From Bradyrhizobium diazoefficiens USDA 110 (GTDB lineage: Bacteria; Pseudomonadota; Alphaproteobacteria; Rhizobiales; Xanthobacteraceae): 64,000 bases of DNA. Below are positions 10,183 to 19,315 of the stretch, one piece after another; within the stretch, counting starts at the first letter, position 1; every line of letters begins with the position of its first letter. The DNA lies in the NCBI RefSeq assembly GCF_000011365.1, contig NC_004463.1:1722001-1786000 (forward strand), in the 5' to 3' direction. The translations under genes were made by a program, and so were the position numbers. The notes beneath the pieces are model-generated. The model did not search any database, was not told where the DNA came from, and saw only the letters and a list, made by a program, of their open reading frames with translations.

Positions 10183-11550
10183 CCGCGCGGACTTTCCGGC
10201 ATCGTTCGCCGATCCGCACGCCCAGACAATAGCCGGTCCAATCGGTTTCGCAAGCCTGCAAGCGCTTGAGGCGCGCAGTGTCGCGGTGCGTATCGCTCTG
10301 TCGCTCCGGGCATGGCAAGATGCGTAGCCACGATCGGCTTGATCAGGACGACTGGCTATCGGAAGCACCGGCTCTGGGTGAAGGCGGAAACTCTGTTTCC
10401 GAGACGGACGAATTTTGACGCCCTCAATGTCAGAGTTAGACTTAATGTTGAAGAGCGGATCCATCTGATCTGCTACCTCCAGCGCCCAACGCGCCCATTT
10501 TTCGAATTCTGGCACTTGCGCTACTTCTGATCTGCGTCTTGCCTCGACGTATTCACGTATTAGCCTGGCATTTCGCCAGTTCTTGGCCTCGGTTAAAAGC
10601 CCATCGCGGCGCGCCTTCTCCTCGGCTGCAATGCGTTCCCGTTCTTCGCGTTCAGCTTTCTCCTTAGCTTTGCGCCGTGCTTCGGCTTCCCCTTCCTCAC
10701 GCTTGCGCTGCCACGTCGCCATCTCGGACTGCCATCGCCGCGATTCGCGTTCACTCACAACAGCAAGGCCGATCACAATTTCAGTCAGCTTGTCTTCGAG
10801 CTTACCTGCATCATCATCCATCCAACTCGAAATAATATCTGGATGGTGCCGACCACCTTCAGCCCGTAGCTCCAGCTTGTCCTTTGCGTCCGCATCGTCA
10901 GAGCGCCGGTTACGGGCCTGACGCTTCTTTGGGGAACCCAAAGTTATGCTGACGCCCGCAGGTCCGCGGATTGAAATCTCGCGTGCCTCCCGATCGCGGA
11001 TGTAAGCACTTCCTCCCCCCACCCTGGCAAAGGCGAGAAAGATTGAGTTGAGAATGCGTAGACGCCGCCGTTCGTAGGATGATTCGAAACGAGGCTTCTC
11101 CCAATGGAAGGAGCTTGCTGCCATCTTCTGACGAATCGTTTCATCGCGATTGAGCAGTTTGGCGATGGCGGGATCTGCGCGCGTCAGGTCGCGGGATAAG
11201 CTTACTTTGCCGAGACGCTTCCGAAACCGCTCCGTCAGCACATCTATGTTCTCCGGTTCGCCGTCAATGCCGGGCTCACCGGTAATCCGAGCTTTTAGTT
11301 CGGGCGGCAATGCTCCACCCATTTCAATCAGATTGATCGTTGCGAGATCGCGCGGAGGAAGAGGCGTTCGCGTAACCTTTTGACCAGCATGCAGCTTGTT
11401 CCAGTATCCGCGTTCCGGGATGGGTATATCCGCCTTGCCGCAGTGCTTGGCTATCGCCACGTCAGAAATGCCGATCGCTTTGCAAATTCGGCTCATGGCC
11501 TCCGGCCAAACCAATTCATAGAGTTGTTCGCGCGTTAAGCGTAGCGTCAC
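10093..11550 (-). CDS. Conserved hypothetical protein with HTH-like N-terminus and charged coiled coil
   Basis: 485 aa. The N-terminus (about 1-57) has the pattern LTREQLYELVW...GISDVAIAKHC...IPIPERGYWNKLHAG. This is typical of a widespread family of uncharacterised bacterial proteins and looks like a helix-turn-helix. Residues about 280-325 are a Glu/Arg/Ala-rich coiled coil. The last 70-80 residues, after MDPLFNIKS, have an odd composition, and the end overlaps the convergent membrane protein gene by 90 bp. I suspect the native protein ended near 10350 and that a frameshift extended it. No function can be assigned. Confidence 0.7.
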   Translation of the reverse strand: MTLRLTREQLYELVWPEAMSRICKAIGISDVAIAKHCGKADIPIPERGYWNKLHAGQKVTRTPLPPRDLATINLIEMGGALPPELKARITGEPGIDGEPENIDVLTERFRKRLGKVSLSRDLTRADPAIAKLLNRDETIRQKMAASSFHWEKPRFESSYERRRLRILNSIFLAFARVGGGSAYIRDREAREISIRGPAGVSITLGSPKKRQARNRRSDDADAKDKLELRAEGGRHHPDIISSWMDDDAGKLEDKLTEIVIGLAVVSERESRRWQSEMATWQRKREEGEAEARRKAKEKAEREERERIAAEEKARRDGLLTEAKNWRNARLIREYVEARRRSEVAQVPEFEKWARWALEVADQMDPLFNIKSNSDIEGVKIRPSRKQSFRLHPEPVLPIASRPDQADRGYASCHARSDRAIRTATLRASSACRLAKPIGPAIVWACGSANDAGKSARLVLHWFWRRRVSSLCHKIGGVTDSQHGGH

Positions 11551-11783
11551 TTGTTTCTCTCGCGGGATTCGGATTTAGGTGCTGCAACTAGGCCCTTTTG
11601 GCAGGCGCCGCTGCAAGCGATCGGATATCCGAAGTGCGAAGCTAAGACTAGAAATCCGAGCAGGCCTTGGCCCGACTATAGCGGGCATCACCATCGAACT
11701 AGGGTAAGCGGCGTCCTGCGGCCACGTTTCGGATGAAGTGGTAATCTGCGAGCCTGCGGTTAGTTTCGACCGCTAGGCGTAGA

Positions 11784-12215
11784 ATGGACGCAGTGCATAG
11801 TGCTATCACGGAGCCGGTTCGGCGTCTGGAAGTCTTCACCGGCGCCGGTCGTCGGCGGAAGTGGAGCGACGAAGACAGGGCGTGGATTGTTGCCGAGATC
11901 GTTGCGAGTGGTGACTCGGTCTGTGCCGTGGCTCGGCGCCATGGATTATCGCCGCAGTTTGGTTGGCGCCGCCAACTGCGAGAAGCCGCGGCCGAGCGTT
12001 CCCGATCGGAAGACTTGCAGTTCGTGCCGGCCGTGGTAGGCGCGGTCGCGCAGACGCCTGTTCTTGGCAATGAGCGCAAACCGCCGCGATGCAAGTCCAG
12101 GTCCGACGTCGGAATGATCGAGATTGAGGTCGACGGCGTCACGATCCGGGTCGGCCGTGGCGCGGATGCGACGATGATCGCGGCCATCGTTCAGGCGCTG
12201 AAGGCTGGCCGGTGA
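11784..12215 (+). CDS. tnpA: IS66 TnpA (OrfA)
   Basis: 143 aa with the IS66 OrfA helix-turn-helix (RRKWSDEDRAWIVAEI, then AVARRHGLS.QFGWRRQLR) and the usual C-terminal end (EIEVDGVTIRVG, then IVQALKAGR). Its stop overlaps the GTG start of tnpB by 4 bp (GTGA), typical of translational coupling in IS66 elements. TnpA is an accessory protein required for IS66 transposition. This gene looks intact even though the rest of the element is broken. Confidence 0.9.
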   Translation: MDAVHSAITEPVRRLEVFTGAGRRRKWSDEDRAWIVAEIVASGDSVCAVARRHGLSPQFGWRRQLREAAAERSRSEDLQFVPAVVGAVAQTPVLGNERKPPRCKSRSDVGMIEIEVDGVTIRVGRGADATMIAAIVQALKAGR

Positions 12216-12564
12216 CCGGTCCATCCGGGACGGTTCGAGTGATGGTGGCGACCAAGCCGCTCGACTTCCGCAAGGGCGCAGAAGGGCTGTCCACACTGGT
12301 GCGCGAGAGCATGCTGGCCGAGCCGTTCTCGGGCACGGTGTATGTGTTTCGGGCCAAGCGAGCGGACCGGATCAAGCTGATCTTCTGGGACGGAACGGGT
12401 CTGTTCTTGTTCGTCAAGCGTTTGGAGAACGGCGTCGCTGGCCGAAGATCGAGGATGGCGTGATGCGTTTGTCGGCGGCGCAATTGTCTGCGCTGCTGGA
12501 GGGGCTGGACTGGCGGCGGGTCCATGAGGCACGGGAGACGGCGACACCGACGCAGCCCGGATAA
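12212..12564 (+). pseudogene. tnpB: IS66 TnpB, frameshifted
   Basis: The GTG start overlaps tnpA. The frame gives the conserved TnpB core (TKPLDFRKGAEGL, then VYVFRAKRADRIKLIFWDGTG) and breaks near 12430, just after KRLENG. The C-terminal part (KIEDGVMRLSAAQ, then LLEGLDW) follows in another frame and ends at a TAA at 12562-12564. A small deletion near the break explains this. TnpB is an accessory protein of IS66 transposition. Confidence 0.85.
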
Positions 12565-12638
12565 TTGTTAGCAGCGCTGCGGCGAAATGAATCAGACGCC
12601 CCGCGCTCGTCGCAAAGTGCCGCCGAGTGTGATCTGAT

Positions 12639-14181
12639 TTGCTGGTGCCGAGCGACTCCCTGCCTGACGATCCTGAGATATTGAAAGCGATGCTGCTCGC
12701 CGAGCGGTGCGAGAGCGAGCGGCTGTGCCAGATCATCAAGGAATTGCAGCGCCATCGCTTTGGCCGCCGGGCGGAGACACAGCGCGAGGAGCAGATGCTG
12801 CTTGGTCTGGAAGACGTCGAGCAGGTCGCAGCGTGCGGCGAAGCAGAGCAGGATGCGAGAGCGCCCGAAGGTCGCGTAACACGGGCCCGCAATCGTCGCA
12901 TCAATCGTGGAGCCCTGCCGGCGCACCTGCCGCGGATCGAGGTCGTCGTCGACATCGACGCCAAGACTTGTCCCTGCTGCAAGGGCAAGTTGCACCGGAT
13001 CGGCGAGGACAAAAGCGAGCGGCTGGACCTAGTGCCGGCGCAGTTCCGGATCTTGGTCACCCGGCGGCCCAAATAGGCCTGCCGATCCTGCGAGGACGGC
13101 GTCATGCAAGCGCCGGCTCCGGCGCGGTTGATCGAGGGCGGGCTGCCGACCGAGGCCACCGTCGCCCAGGTTCTGGTGTCCAAATGCGCCGATCATCTGC
13201 CGCTGTACCGGCAGGTCCAGATTTACGCGCGGCAAGGCATCGCGCTGGATCGCTCGATGCTGGCGTGAGAGCGCATAGCGGATGGCCTCGGCGAGCTTGC
13301 CCTTCTGGCTGATCAGGGCGAGCTTTGCGCGTAGCCAATTCTGGAACGTATCGGCGAGTGGCCGACTCTTGCGCTGCCGGATGAGGCACCGCTCTTCGGC
13401 ACTGCGGCCCCGGATGTTCTTCTCGATGGCGTAGAACTCGGTTGTGCTTGAGCGCCTCGCTGGCAATTGGCGCCGGGCCGGGGGTGGCGAGTTCGTAGAA
13501 GTTGCGCCGCATATGCACCCGGCAGAACGCGAGCGCAACGTCGCCGCGCTCGGCGAGCTTGCCGTAGCCGGCATAGCCGTCGACTTGAAGAATCCCCTTG
13601 AAGCCTTCGAGATGAGCGATCGGCCGTTCGCCTTGCGGTCAGGGGCGTAGACATAAGCGACGCATGGCGGATCGGCGCCCACCCCATGGCCGGTCATCCA
13701 CGGCATAGGTCCACAGTTGCCCTGTCTTGGTGCGGCCACGGCCCGGATCGAGCACCGGCACCGTTGTCTCGTCGGCGAACAGCTTTGATCTTTGCCGGAG
13801 CGTGACGAGAAGTCGTTCGTGCAGCGGACGCAGGTGCCAGGCGGCATGGCCGACCCAATCCGTTGGGAGGGACTGACGCGCTTCATCGATGATGGCCGTA
13901 TCGAACTCGACAAGAATGCCGTCGAACGCGCGATCCGTCCGATCACCCTCAATCGGAAAAATGCGTTGTTCGCAGGCTCCGACGGCGGTGCCGAGCATTG
14001 GGCAGTGATCGCCTCCCTGATCAAGACTTGCAAGCTGAACGATGTCGATCCGCTTGCCTACCCGACCGATGTCCTCAACAAAATCGTCAATGGGCATCCA
14101 AATAGCGAGATACATGATCTGCTGCCTTGGGCCTATGCTGACAAGCCCGAAATCATGGCTGTAGCCAATACAGTGATCTAA
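12639..14181 (+). pseudogene. tnpC: IS66 TnpC transposase, stop codon plus internal inversion
   Basis: The N-terminal part (12639-13073) has the IS66 zinc-finger region (TCPCCKGKLHRIGED). A TAG at about 13074 follows ILVTRRPK, after which the same frame continues (QAPAPARLIEGGLPTEATVAQ) to about 13265. Bases 13266-13860 encode the transposase middle on the opposite strand (DWVGHAAWHLRPL, FADETTVPVLDPGRGRTKTG, VAYVYAPDRK, AEAIRYALSR). The plus-strand reading then resumes with RWEGLTRFIDDGRIELD and ends LLPWAYA. The flipped block contains part of the DDE catalytic core, so no functional transposase is possible. Small indels also occur within the inverted part. Confidence 0.88.
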
Positions 14182-14221
14182 GGTTGGGACGACACTGAAA
14201 CGGCAGTGGGACCTTTTGCAG

Positions 14222-14569
14222 ATGCCAGATATCTGTGTCATTTTTGATCTGGATGGAACGCTCGTTGACAGCGAGACCCTTTGTAATCAAGCCTTTCTCG
14301 ACCTGCTGCCGGAGTTGAGCGATCCTGCCGAGGTATTAGTCAAAAGATACCGTGGCAAAAAGCTCTCGGCTATTCTCGCCGATATCGAACATCGTATCGG
14401 CGGAAGCCTGCCCGATACGTTTGAAAACAACGATCGCGGGCGCGTCTCAGAGTTATTTGCACGCGATTTAAAGCCTATGCCCGGCGTTGTAGCGATGCTT
14501 GATAACTTGAGCCATTACAAGTGCGTTGCATCCAGTGGACCTCCAGCGTTGACGATTTTCGGCTCGTGA
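14222..14569 (+). pseudogene. HAD-superfamily hydrolase, 3'-truncated
   Basis: About 115 codons matching the N-terminal half of a beta-phosphoglucomutase/phosphatase-type HAD protein. The nucleophile motif DLDGTLVDSETL is at the start, a helical cap follows, then PMPGVVAMLDNLSH and the beginning of motif II (CVASSGPP). The family is normally about 220 aa; motifs III and IV are absent and unrelated sequence follows 14560. It abuts the damaged IS66 element, which probably took part in the truncation. A TTG six bases upstream is an alternative start. Confidence 0.75.
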
Positions 14570-14734
14570 CGGCTTTACGTAGGCCGTGAACCCACAAACG
14601 TACAGGGCTGACGGCTTGTCGAAGTCCGCTCTGCCCCGATAGCCGACGTATTGTTGCACAGCAGCGGAACGGCGAGATGGTCCATTAACTGACTTTGTCT
14701 ACTTCAATTACGAAGCTGGACTAAGGCCGCATGC

Positions 14735-15358
14735 CTAGCGTTTGCCGCTTGGTTTGGCAGCCTTCCTCACCGAACCTCTCTTTGCTGCGATGTTTCCCTT
14801 CGAAGTATTTGAGGCCTTGGGCTTGCTGCTTGACTTCCTATTTCTGCTGATGCCGGCGTTGGGATCAAGAAAATTCGCCGCGCCGCGAAGTCGACCTGCA
14901 GCTCGTTCAATTTCCTCTATGGCCGAACTGACGGATTGAGGCGAAACCTGATAATCACCGTCGCGGGCCTCCAGCCCATACATGTATTTGTGGCGGCCAG
15001 TTCGAGGTTTGCCATCAATGAACACGTCGGCGCTGCGTAACAAGTAGCCAATGTGGGGAAGCTGCTTCGAGAATATGTCGTCCAACTCATCAGCGTTGGG
15101 AATTTTGAACACGCCTTGTAGGGTGTCGTTTGTGAAATTGATAAGTGTTGCAACTTGGTGCGACGATTCACGCGGCACCATGCCGTTCGCTAGTTGATCC
15201 TTGGTGGTCTCAAGAAGCTCTGCAATTTCTCGAAGGTTCTTCCCCAGACGCCCTTTATGCTTCGCGTCGATTTTGAAACCCGCCCCAACAAGCTCTTTTA
15301 TAAGTCCAATGAATGTCTTGACGACTTTTGGATCGATCATTTGCGCAAACTCCGCCAA
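14735..15358 (-). CDS. Hypothetical protein with Lys/Arg/Ser-rich tail
   Basis: 207 aa. The first 160 residues look alpha-helical and soluble, starting MAEFAQMIDPKVVKTFIGL. The last 40 residues are a disordered basic tail rich in K, S, R and A, which could bind nucleic acid or acidic partners. No known domain is recognised. It is the last, and most loosely linked, gene of a leftward group (272-bp gap after the two-TM protein), so membership of that operon is uncertain. Confidence 0.65.
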   Translation of the reverse strand: MAEFAQMIDPKVVKTFIGLIKELVGAGFKIDAKHKGRLGKNLREIAELLETTKDQLANGMVPRESSHQVATLINFTNDTLQGVFKIPNADELDDIFSKQLPHIGYLLRSADVFIDGKPRTGRHKYMYGLEARDGDYQVSPQSVSSAIEEIERAAGRLRGAANFLDPNAGISRNRKSSSKPKASNTSKGNIAAKRGSVRKAAKPSGKR

Positions 15359-15630
15359 GTAACAAAGTAAAGTTGGTACGGCGCCAACGCGATTGTCGGC
15401 TCAGGGAATACACTCACCTTACATCACAGAGAAATTCCAGCAATTGGCTCGCATCGTCCATTTACGTCGATTTTGGCATGTCCGCATGTCCGGTAAGGGG
15501 GCAATCTCGGAAATGCCGATTGTCCGGCTTCCGCTGATTGAAGGCATCGGTTTGGACGTGATTCAAGCGTCCAAACCGGGGCCTCGAGTCATGCTGCATG
15601 AACTCTCGGACTTTGAATGGACCTCTAAGC

Positions 15631-16752
15631 CTAACCCTTGTTTAGAAACTCGCGTATCCGAGTGCGACTTGTTAGAAGGAAGCCAAGAACGCTGATGATT
15701 GCACCAAATGTGAAAGTGATTGTTGTATTCTTCCATAGCCAGTGAAGAAGGCTCGGCGTGAGAGTCGATTGGGTACCACGAACGTCTACGGCGTTGCCAT
15801 TAAATGCCACATTCAGCGTCGTGGCCTTGGCGCTCAGTTCAAAAGCGCCATTTCCCCTAATTACCGAAAGTGCCTGTCCGCCGAAGGGGGACGTTTTTTC
15901 GTCGCCGAAGCCCAAAAATGCGACCGTCGCTGACTGGAGAAGGTTGCTGCGGCCATTCAGTATGCCATTGACGGGCACCCGCTTGTCGAACGCGATTAGG
16001 CCCATTTGACCGCTATATTGAATGACGGACAGACGTTCACCGGCTTTTGGCCGTCTCGTCAACAGCACTTCAAGTGCGGGTCCGCTCTGAAAATGAACAT
16101 TCCTCTTTGCCGTGAGCGCTCCAGCTTGGAGAGGCTTGCCATCGCCATCGAGCAATCGAACAGCTGTGCCATTGAGCGATAAGTCTATGCCGGACCCCGG
16201 ACCGTGCAGGGACAACCGCATTAGATCGGAACCGAAAAGCTCCACGGAAAGTTCGTCATCCTTCGCGACGTGGATCTCGGCGATAGCTGAGTCTGCCTCA
16301 ATCTTAAGTCGCTCGTTCTTTACGTTTAGCGGTAACGTGGCCCCGCCTCGGGCGTCCGTGACCGCTGCGGCTCCAGATATTTCGGTGATGTCGTATCCGA
16401 CGAATGCTAGTCCTTCTCCCTTCAGCCTAACGTCTTTCTCGAATGCGAGACGAACACCTCGGGACGACGCTTCCATTGAAATCAGTCCGGCGGTGGGGTG
16501 AATGCTGAGCAATAGCGCAACCAACGCACATGCTATCCCGATAAGAAGAAACCATCCCCCTGGTCCTAGCTTGCCATCGCTCGCATCCGGCGCCTCGCCA
16601 CTCAACGCAACTGTGAACTGGCTGAGGTGTATGAGTCTGTTGGCAGCTTCTTCAATTGCGTTGGCATCGTTGGCTCGACGGGCAGCGTCGAGTTCGGAGA
16701 GTGCCAATTGCTTCTGGCTTCGGGCCCAGTCCTTAGCGGCCTCCAGACCCAT
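15631..16752 (-). CDS. Two-TM membrane protein with large extracytoplasmic domain
   Basis: 373 aa. A short cytoplasmic helical region (1-60) precedes a TM segment at about 67-87 (GGWFLLIGIACALVALLLSI). A beta-rich domain of about 250 residues follows, then a second TM near 343-363 and a short basic C-terminus, so both ends should be cytoplasmic. The start lies 11 bp after the end of the secreted-protein gene upstream, indicating co-transcription with it and with the protease-ankyrin gene. No family is recognised. The layout suggests a membrane anchor or transducer for the two exported partners. Confidence 0.75.
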   Translation of the reverse strand: MGLEAAKDWARSQKQLALSELDAARRANDANAIEEAANRLIHLSQFTVALSGEAPDASDGKLGPGGWFLLIGIACALVALLLSIHPTAGLISMEASSRGVRLAFEKDVRLKGEGLAFVGYDITEISGAAAVTDARGGATLPLNVKNERLKIEADSAIAEIHVAKDDELSVELFGSDLMRLSLHGPGSGIDLSLNGTAVRLLDGDGKPLQAGALTAKRNVHFQSGPALEVLLTRRPKAGERLSVIQYSGQMGLIAFDKRVPVNGILNGRSNLLQSATVAFLGFGDEKTSPFGGQALSVIRGNGAFELSAKATTLNVAFNGNAVDVRGTQSTLTPSLLHWLWKNTTITFTFGAIISVLGFLLTSRTRIREFLNKG

Positions 16753-16763
16753 GCCGCGCCCCC

Positions 16764-17579
16764 TTATTTTCGAAAGGACAGGTAGGTACTACCTTCGACG
16801 AACTTCCCGTCAAGATTCTTGGTGCTGAAGGTAACCTCGATACAAAACATTCGGGGAATAGCAGCAGGTAGCGTCAATTCTATGGGCGTTGAAGGCGACG
16901 AGGATGCCAGGCTCAGAAGCTCGCGATCAACGGTGCACTTATTGGATAGGTCGGAGCGGCCGACGCTGACAGATACATTTCGGGCCGGCGCTGTAAGCAT
17001 CATCCGAAGCGCGAGGTCGGACTGTTCGGAGGGACCAGCTGACTGTGGCTGGCGCAGAGCTATGGGGAAAAAGATCGTCTGTCCAGGTTGTGCCGGATCT
17101 TGGATCCGACCGACCAGGTCCAGGCTAGTCAGAGAGACACCAAGTGGTTTGGCAACATCGTCGAGCGGCCAAGCAACGGCCTTCGCCTTATCGAGCGCCG
17201 CGTCGAGACGATAGAAGTGTTGTGCTGTCCTCTCCAAAATGGTTGCAATGGCGCTCGCGCCTTTGGGTATATCGGCGGTGCGAGTTATCGTCACGGTCTT
17301 GACCAAAGTGAGGTCTACCCTTGGTAGGACTTCGAGACGCAATATCGCGACACCGACCGAGCCAGCTTGATCTTCCCGAATAGTCCCCTCGCATCGCTCC
17401 TCAGAGCGCCGTCCGTACGAACTCGCGCCATGTGCCGGCGATTGGTTGTCCATCGTAAGCACGGCACCACAGTCCATGGCGGCTTGTGACCGCTGAATGG
17501 ACGAAAAGCTAATAACCGCGACCGGCAAGATGGTCATTAAGCGTGAGCCACTGATACAGGTGGTCATAGATTCTCGCAA
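16764..17579 (-). CDS. Secreted hypothetical protein
   Basis: 271 aa with an N-terminal signal-peptide-like stretch (a hydrophobic run MTILPVAVISF, possible cleavage after SQAA near residue 34). A nearby internal Met, MTTCISG, could be the true start. The mature part is beta-rich, with no recognised catalytic motif and several cysteines. It overlaps the end of the upstream protease-ankyrin gene by 16 bp and is followed 11 bp later by the two-TM gene, so the three are probably one translationally coupled unit. Function unknown. Confidence 0.7.
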   Translation of the reverse strand: MRESMTTCISGSRLMTILPVAVISFSSIQRSQAAMDCGAVLTMDNQSPAHGASSYGRRSEERCEGTIREDQAGSVGVAILRLEVLPRVDLTLVKTVTITRTADIPKGASAIATILERTAQHFYRLDAALDKAKAVAWPLDDVAKPLGVSLTSLDLVGRIQDPAQPGQTIFFPIALRQPQSAGPSEQSDLALRMMLTAPARNVSVSVGRSDLSNKCTVDRELLSLASSSPSTPIELTLPAAIPRMFCIEVTFSTKNLDGKFVEGSTYLSFRK

Positions 17580-19315
17580 TTCCGTCGCTGAATGCGGAAG
17601 TCGCGTGCTTCGCTGAACTGGGTTTCTTTTAGCTTACTGCAGTAGTCCGTAGCCAGTTCTATCACCACGCGTCTGGCCTGCTGTTGTTGGACGTCTGTCA
17701 GCTTATAAAAGATAAGGTCACTGAAGATACGCTCCTTGCCGTTGCGGTACCCGAGCGGGCTACCTCCTCGCTTGGCTAGCAGCCGTGCAATTTGGAAGTT
17801 GCCGCCAAAAATCGCTGCTTCAAAAGGCGTTGGTCCATACAACCCGCCCTGATAGTCGCGAAGGTCCACGGGCACACCCATCGCTAGCAATCGCTCGACC
17901 AGTTCTGAATTTCCCACAAAAGCCGCGGCATGAAGCGGACTTCCCGTCACGTTATCGCCCACTAACCCTTTGCCAGCGCCGGTGTTCAGGAGTTTTTCAA
18001 CCATGCTTGACTGCCCTTTGAGGATAGCAGAAACAAGCAGTTGGTCCTCGTCGCCTAGGCCGGCTGGCCTTAACTCGAACAAGGCTGCTGCGACGTCCTC
18101 TCTTCCAGCCTTGATCGCTGCATTCACTGGCGTAAGCCCGCCGCAGTTTCCCGTTACGAGCTCGCGGGAGTTTGCCGCTAGGATCATCCTGATCGAAGTC
18201 TCATCTCCCTTGCTGAGCGCGGTATTAAAAGGGCACGCGGTACCCATGCCTGCGTCCAGCATGATCTTCAGGGCATCGTAGCGCTGCGCTGCCATTGCCG
18301 CGCCAATAGCGGGGCCATAGTGAGCACGCGCGCCGGACTTGATCAAAGTCACGGCCATGTCGATCTGGTTCGCCCAACCGGCAACGGCAAGCGGTGGGTA
18401 CGGGCTATTCTCATCGTTGAACTTATATGATCGATCGAGATTGATGCGCTTGGCCACGACCGCCTTAAATTTCTCTCGGTCGCCGCCATTGATGGCCCGT
18501 CCCAACCGCTCGCCGAACTTGAGTTCCTCGGCGTCAGTATAAATGTTCCACGGCACCCCGGCTTTTTCTGCAATTCTCCGAATCTCATCAAGCCTAAGCG
18601 CAAGCGCAAGCGATTCATCGCGCTCTCCCAGAATGTTCAATCCAACGACGTGTCCTTGCTCGTTGAAGACGACCGCGCCAGAGGTCCCGACTTGCGTCGC
18701 AAGCCTTTCAACCAGGATTCCACATGCTTTGGTTGTATAAGCGGTGTCGCAGACATCAACGACGACACCTAGCTGTTGGGGGATGATCGGCCGCTGTAAA
18801 TAGCCCAGAAATGTCACAGCCGTACCGTTCGCTAGTTCGGCGGCGTCCGCCATTAACGTGTGCTTCGTTGTCCAGGTTTGAGGCTTAGGTACCGATAGGA
18901 AGGCGATGTCCTCGGAGCCACTGGTACCCGCCGCAGGCAAGGCGATCGGGTCTGCCCGGCCAAAGCTGAAAGGCTTCCCGTCGCTCGAATACCCCCCCAA
19001 TTGGACGACTTCGGCAACCGGTGGAGTAAATACCCGGCAGTGGATTACGTGATCCGGCACCGCCAAGAAAAGCTTGTCGTCGTTTTCGCCAACGATAAAC
19101 GCAAAGCCCTCCTTCGCGTTGCAACCCTTGAAGCTGGCGTTCACTCGAAGAAAACTGGCTAGCAGGGAGACTGCCGATGCCCTGAATGTGTCAGACGGGC
19201 GCTCCTGTGAGGCAGCACCACCTACCGAGGCTGACCAACTGATTGCGAGGACCAGTGCAACAATAACTGCCTCGCGCAACAATTCGCTCAACAGCACAGC
19301 CCTTCCCCAAGTCAA
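17564..19315 (-). CDS. Exported trypsin-like protease with C-terminal ankyrin repeats
   Basis: 583 aa. The N-terminus has a hydrophobic signal (about 12-35). Residues 45-260 fit a trypsin-like/Do-type serine protease fold. A catalytic triad can be assigned as His89 (LAVPDHV replaces the usual TAAHV), Asp136 (SEDIAFLSV) and Ser212 (GTSGAVVFNEQGHVVGLN). Residues about 300-545 are ankyrin-type repeats (PLAVAGWANQIDMAVTLIKS, TPVNAAIKAGREDVAAALF, PLHAAAFVGNSELVERLLA, TPFEAAIFGGNFQIARLLA). It heads a leftward operon with a secreted and a membrane protein. A protease fused to ankyrin repeats suggests partner-controlled proteolysis outside the cytoplasm. The substrate is unknown. Confidence 0.8.
   Translation of the reverse strand: MTWGRAVLLSELLREAVIVALVLAISWSASVGGAASQERPSDTFRASAVSLLASFLRVNASFKGCNAKEGFAFIVGENDDKLFLAVPDHVIHCRVFTPPVAEVVQLGGYSSDGKPFSFGRADPIALPAAGTSGSEDIAFLSVPKPQTWTTKHTLMADAAELANGTAVTFLGYLQRPIIPQQLGVVVDVCDTAYTTKACGILVERLATQVGTSGAVVFNEQGHVVGLNILGERDESLALALRLDEIRRIAEKAGVPWNIYTDAEELKFGERLGRAINGGDREKFKAVVAKRINLDRSYKFNDENSPYPPLAVAGWANQIDMAVTLIKSGARAHYGPAIGAAMAAQRYDALKIMLDAGMGTACPFNTALSKGDETSIRMILAANSRELVTGNCGGLTPVNAAIKAGREDVAAALFELRPAGLGDEDQLLVSAILKGQSSMVEKLLNTGAGKGLVGDNVTGSPLHAAAFVGNSELVERLLAMGVPVDLRDYQGGLYGPTPFEAAIFGGNFQIARLLAKRGGSPLGYRNGKERIFSDLIFYKLTDVQQQQARRVVIELATDYCSKLKETQFSEARDFRIQRRNCENL

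Larger units (their letters stand above)
11704..14181 (+). mobile_element. IS66-family insertion sequence, rearranged and inactive
   Basis: The tnpA-tnpB-tnpC order is diagnostic of IS66. The left end is probably the GTAAGCGGCGTCCTGCGGCC sequence at about 11704, an IS66-like terminal repeat. The right terminal repeat is not recognisable after the tnpC end at 14181, so the right end seems lost against the adjoining HAD fragment. tnpB is frameshifted. tnpC has an in-frame stop and an inverted internal block. Confidence 0.85.

Noticed and set aside
13029..14033. A 334-codon minus-strand frame as an independent gene
   Set aside because: Only its middle is meaningful, and that is the inverted block of tnpC; the ends are antisense to the flanking tnpC parts.
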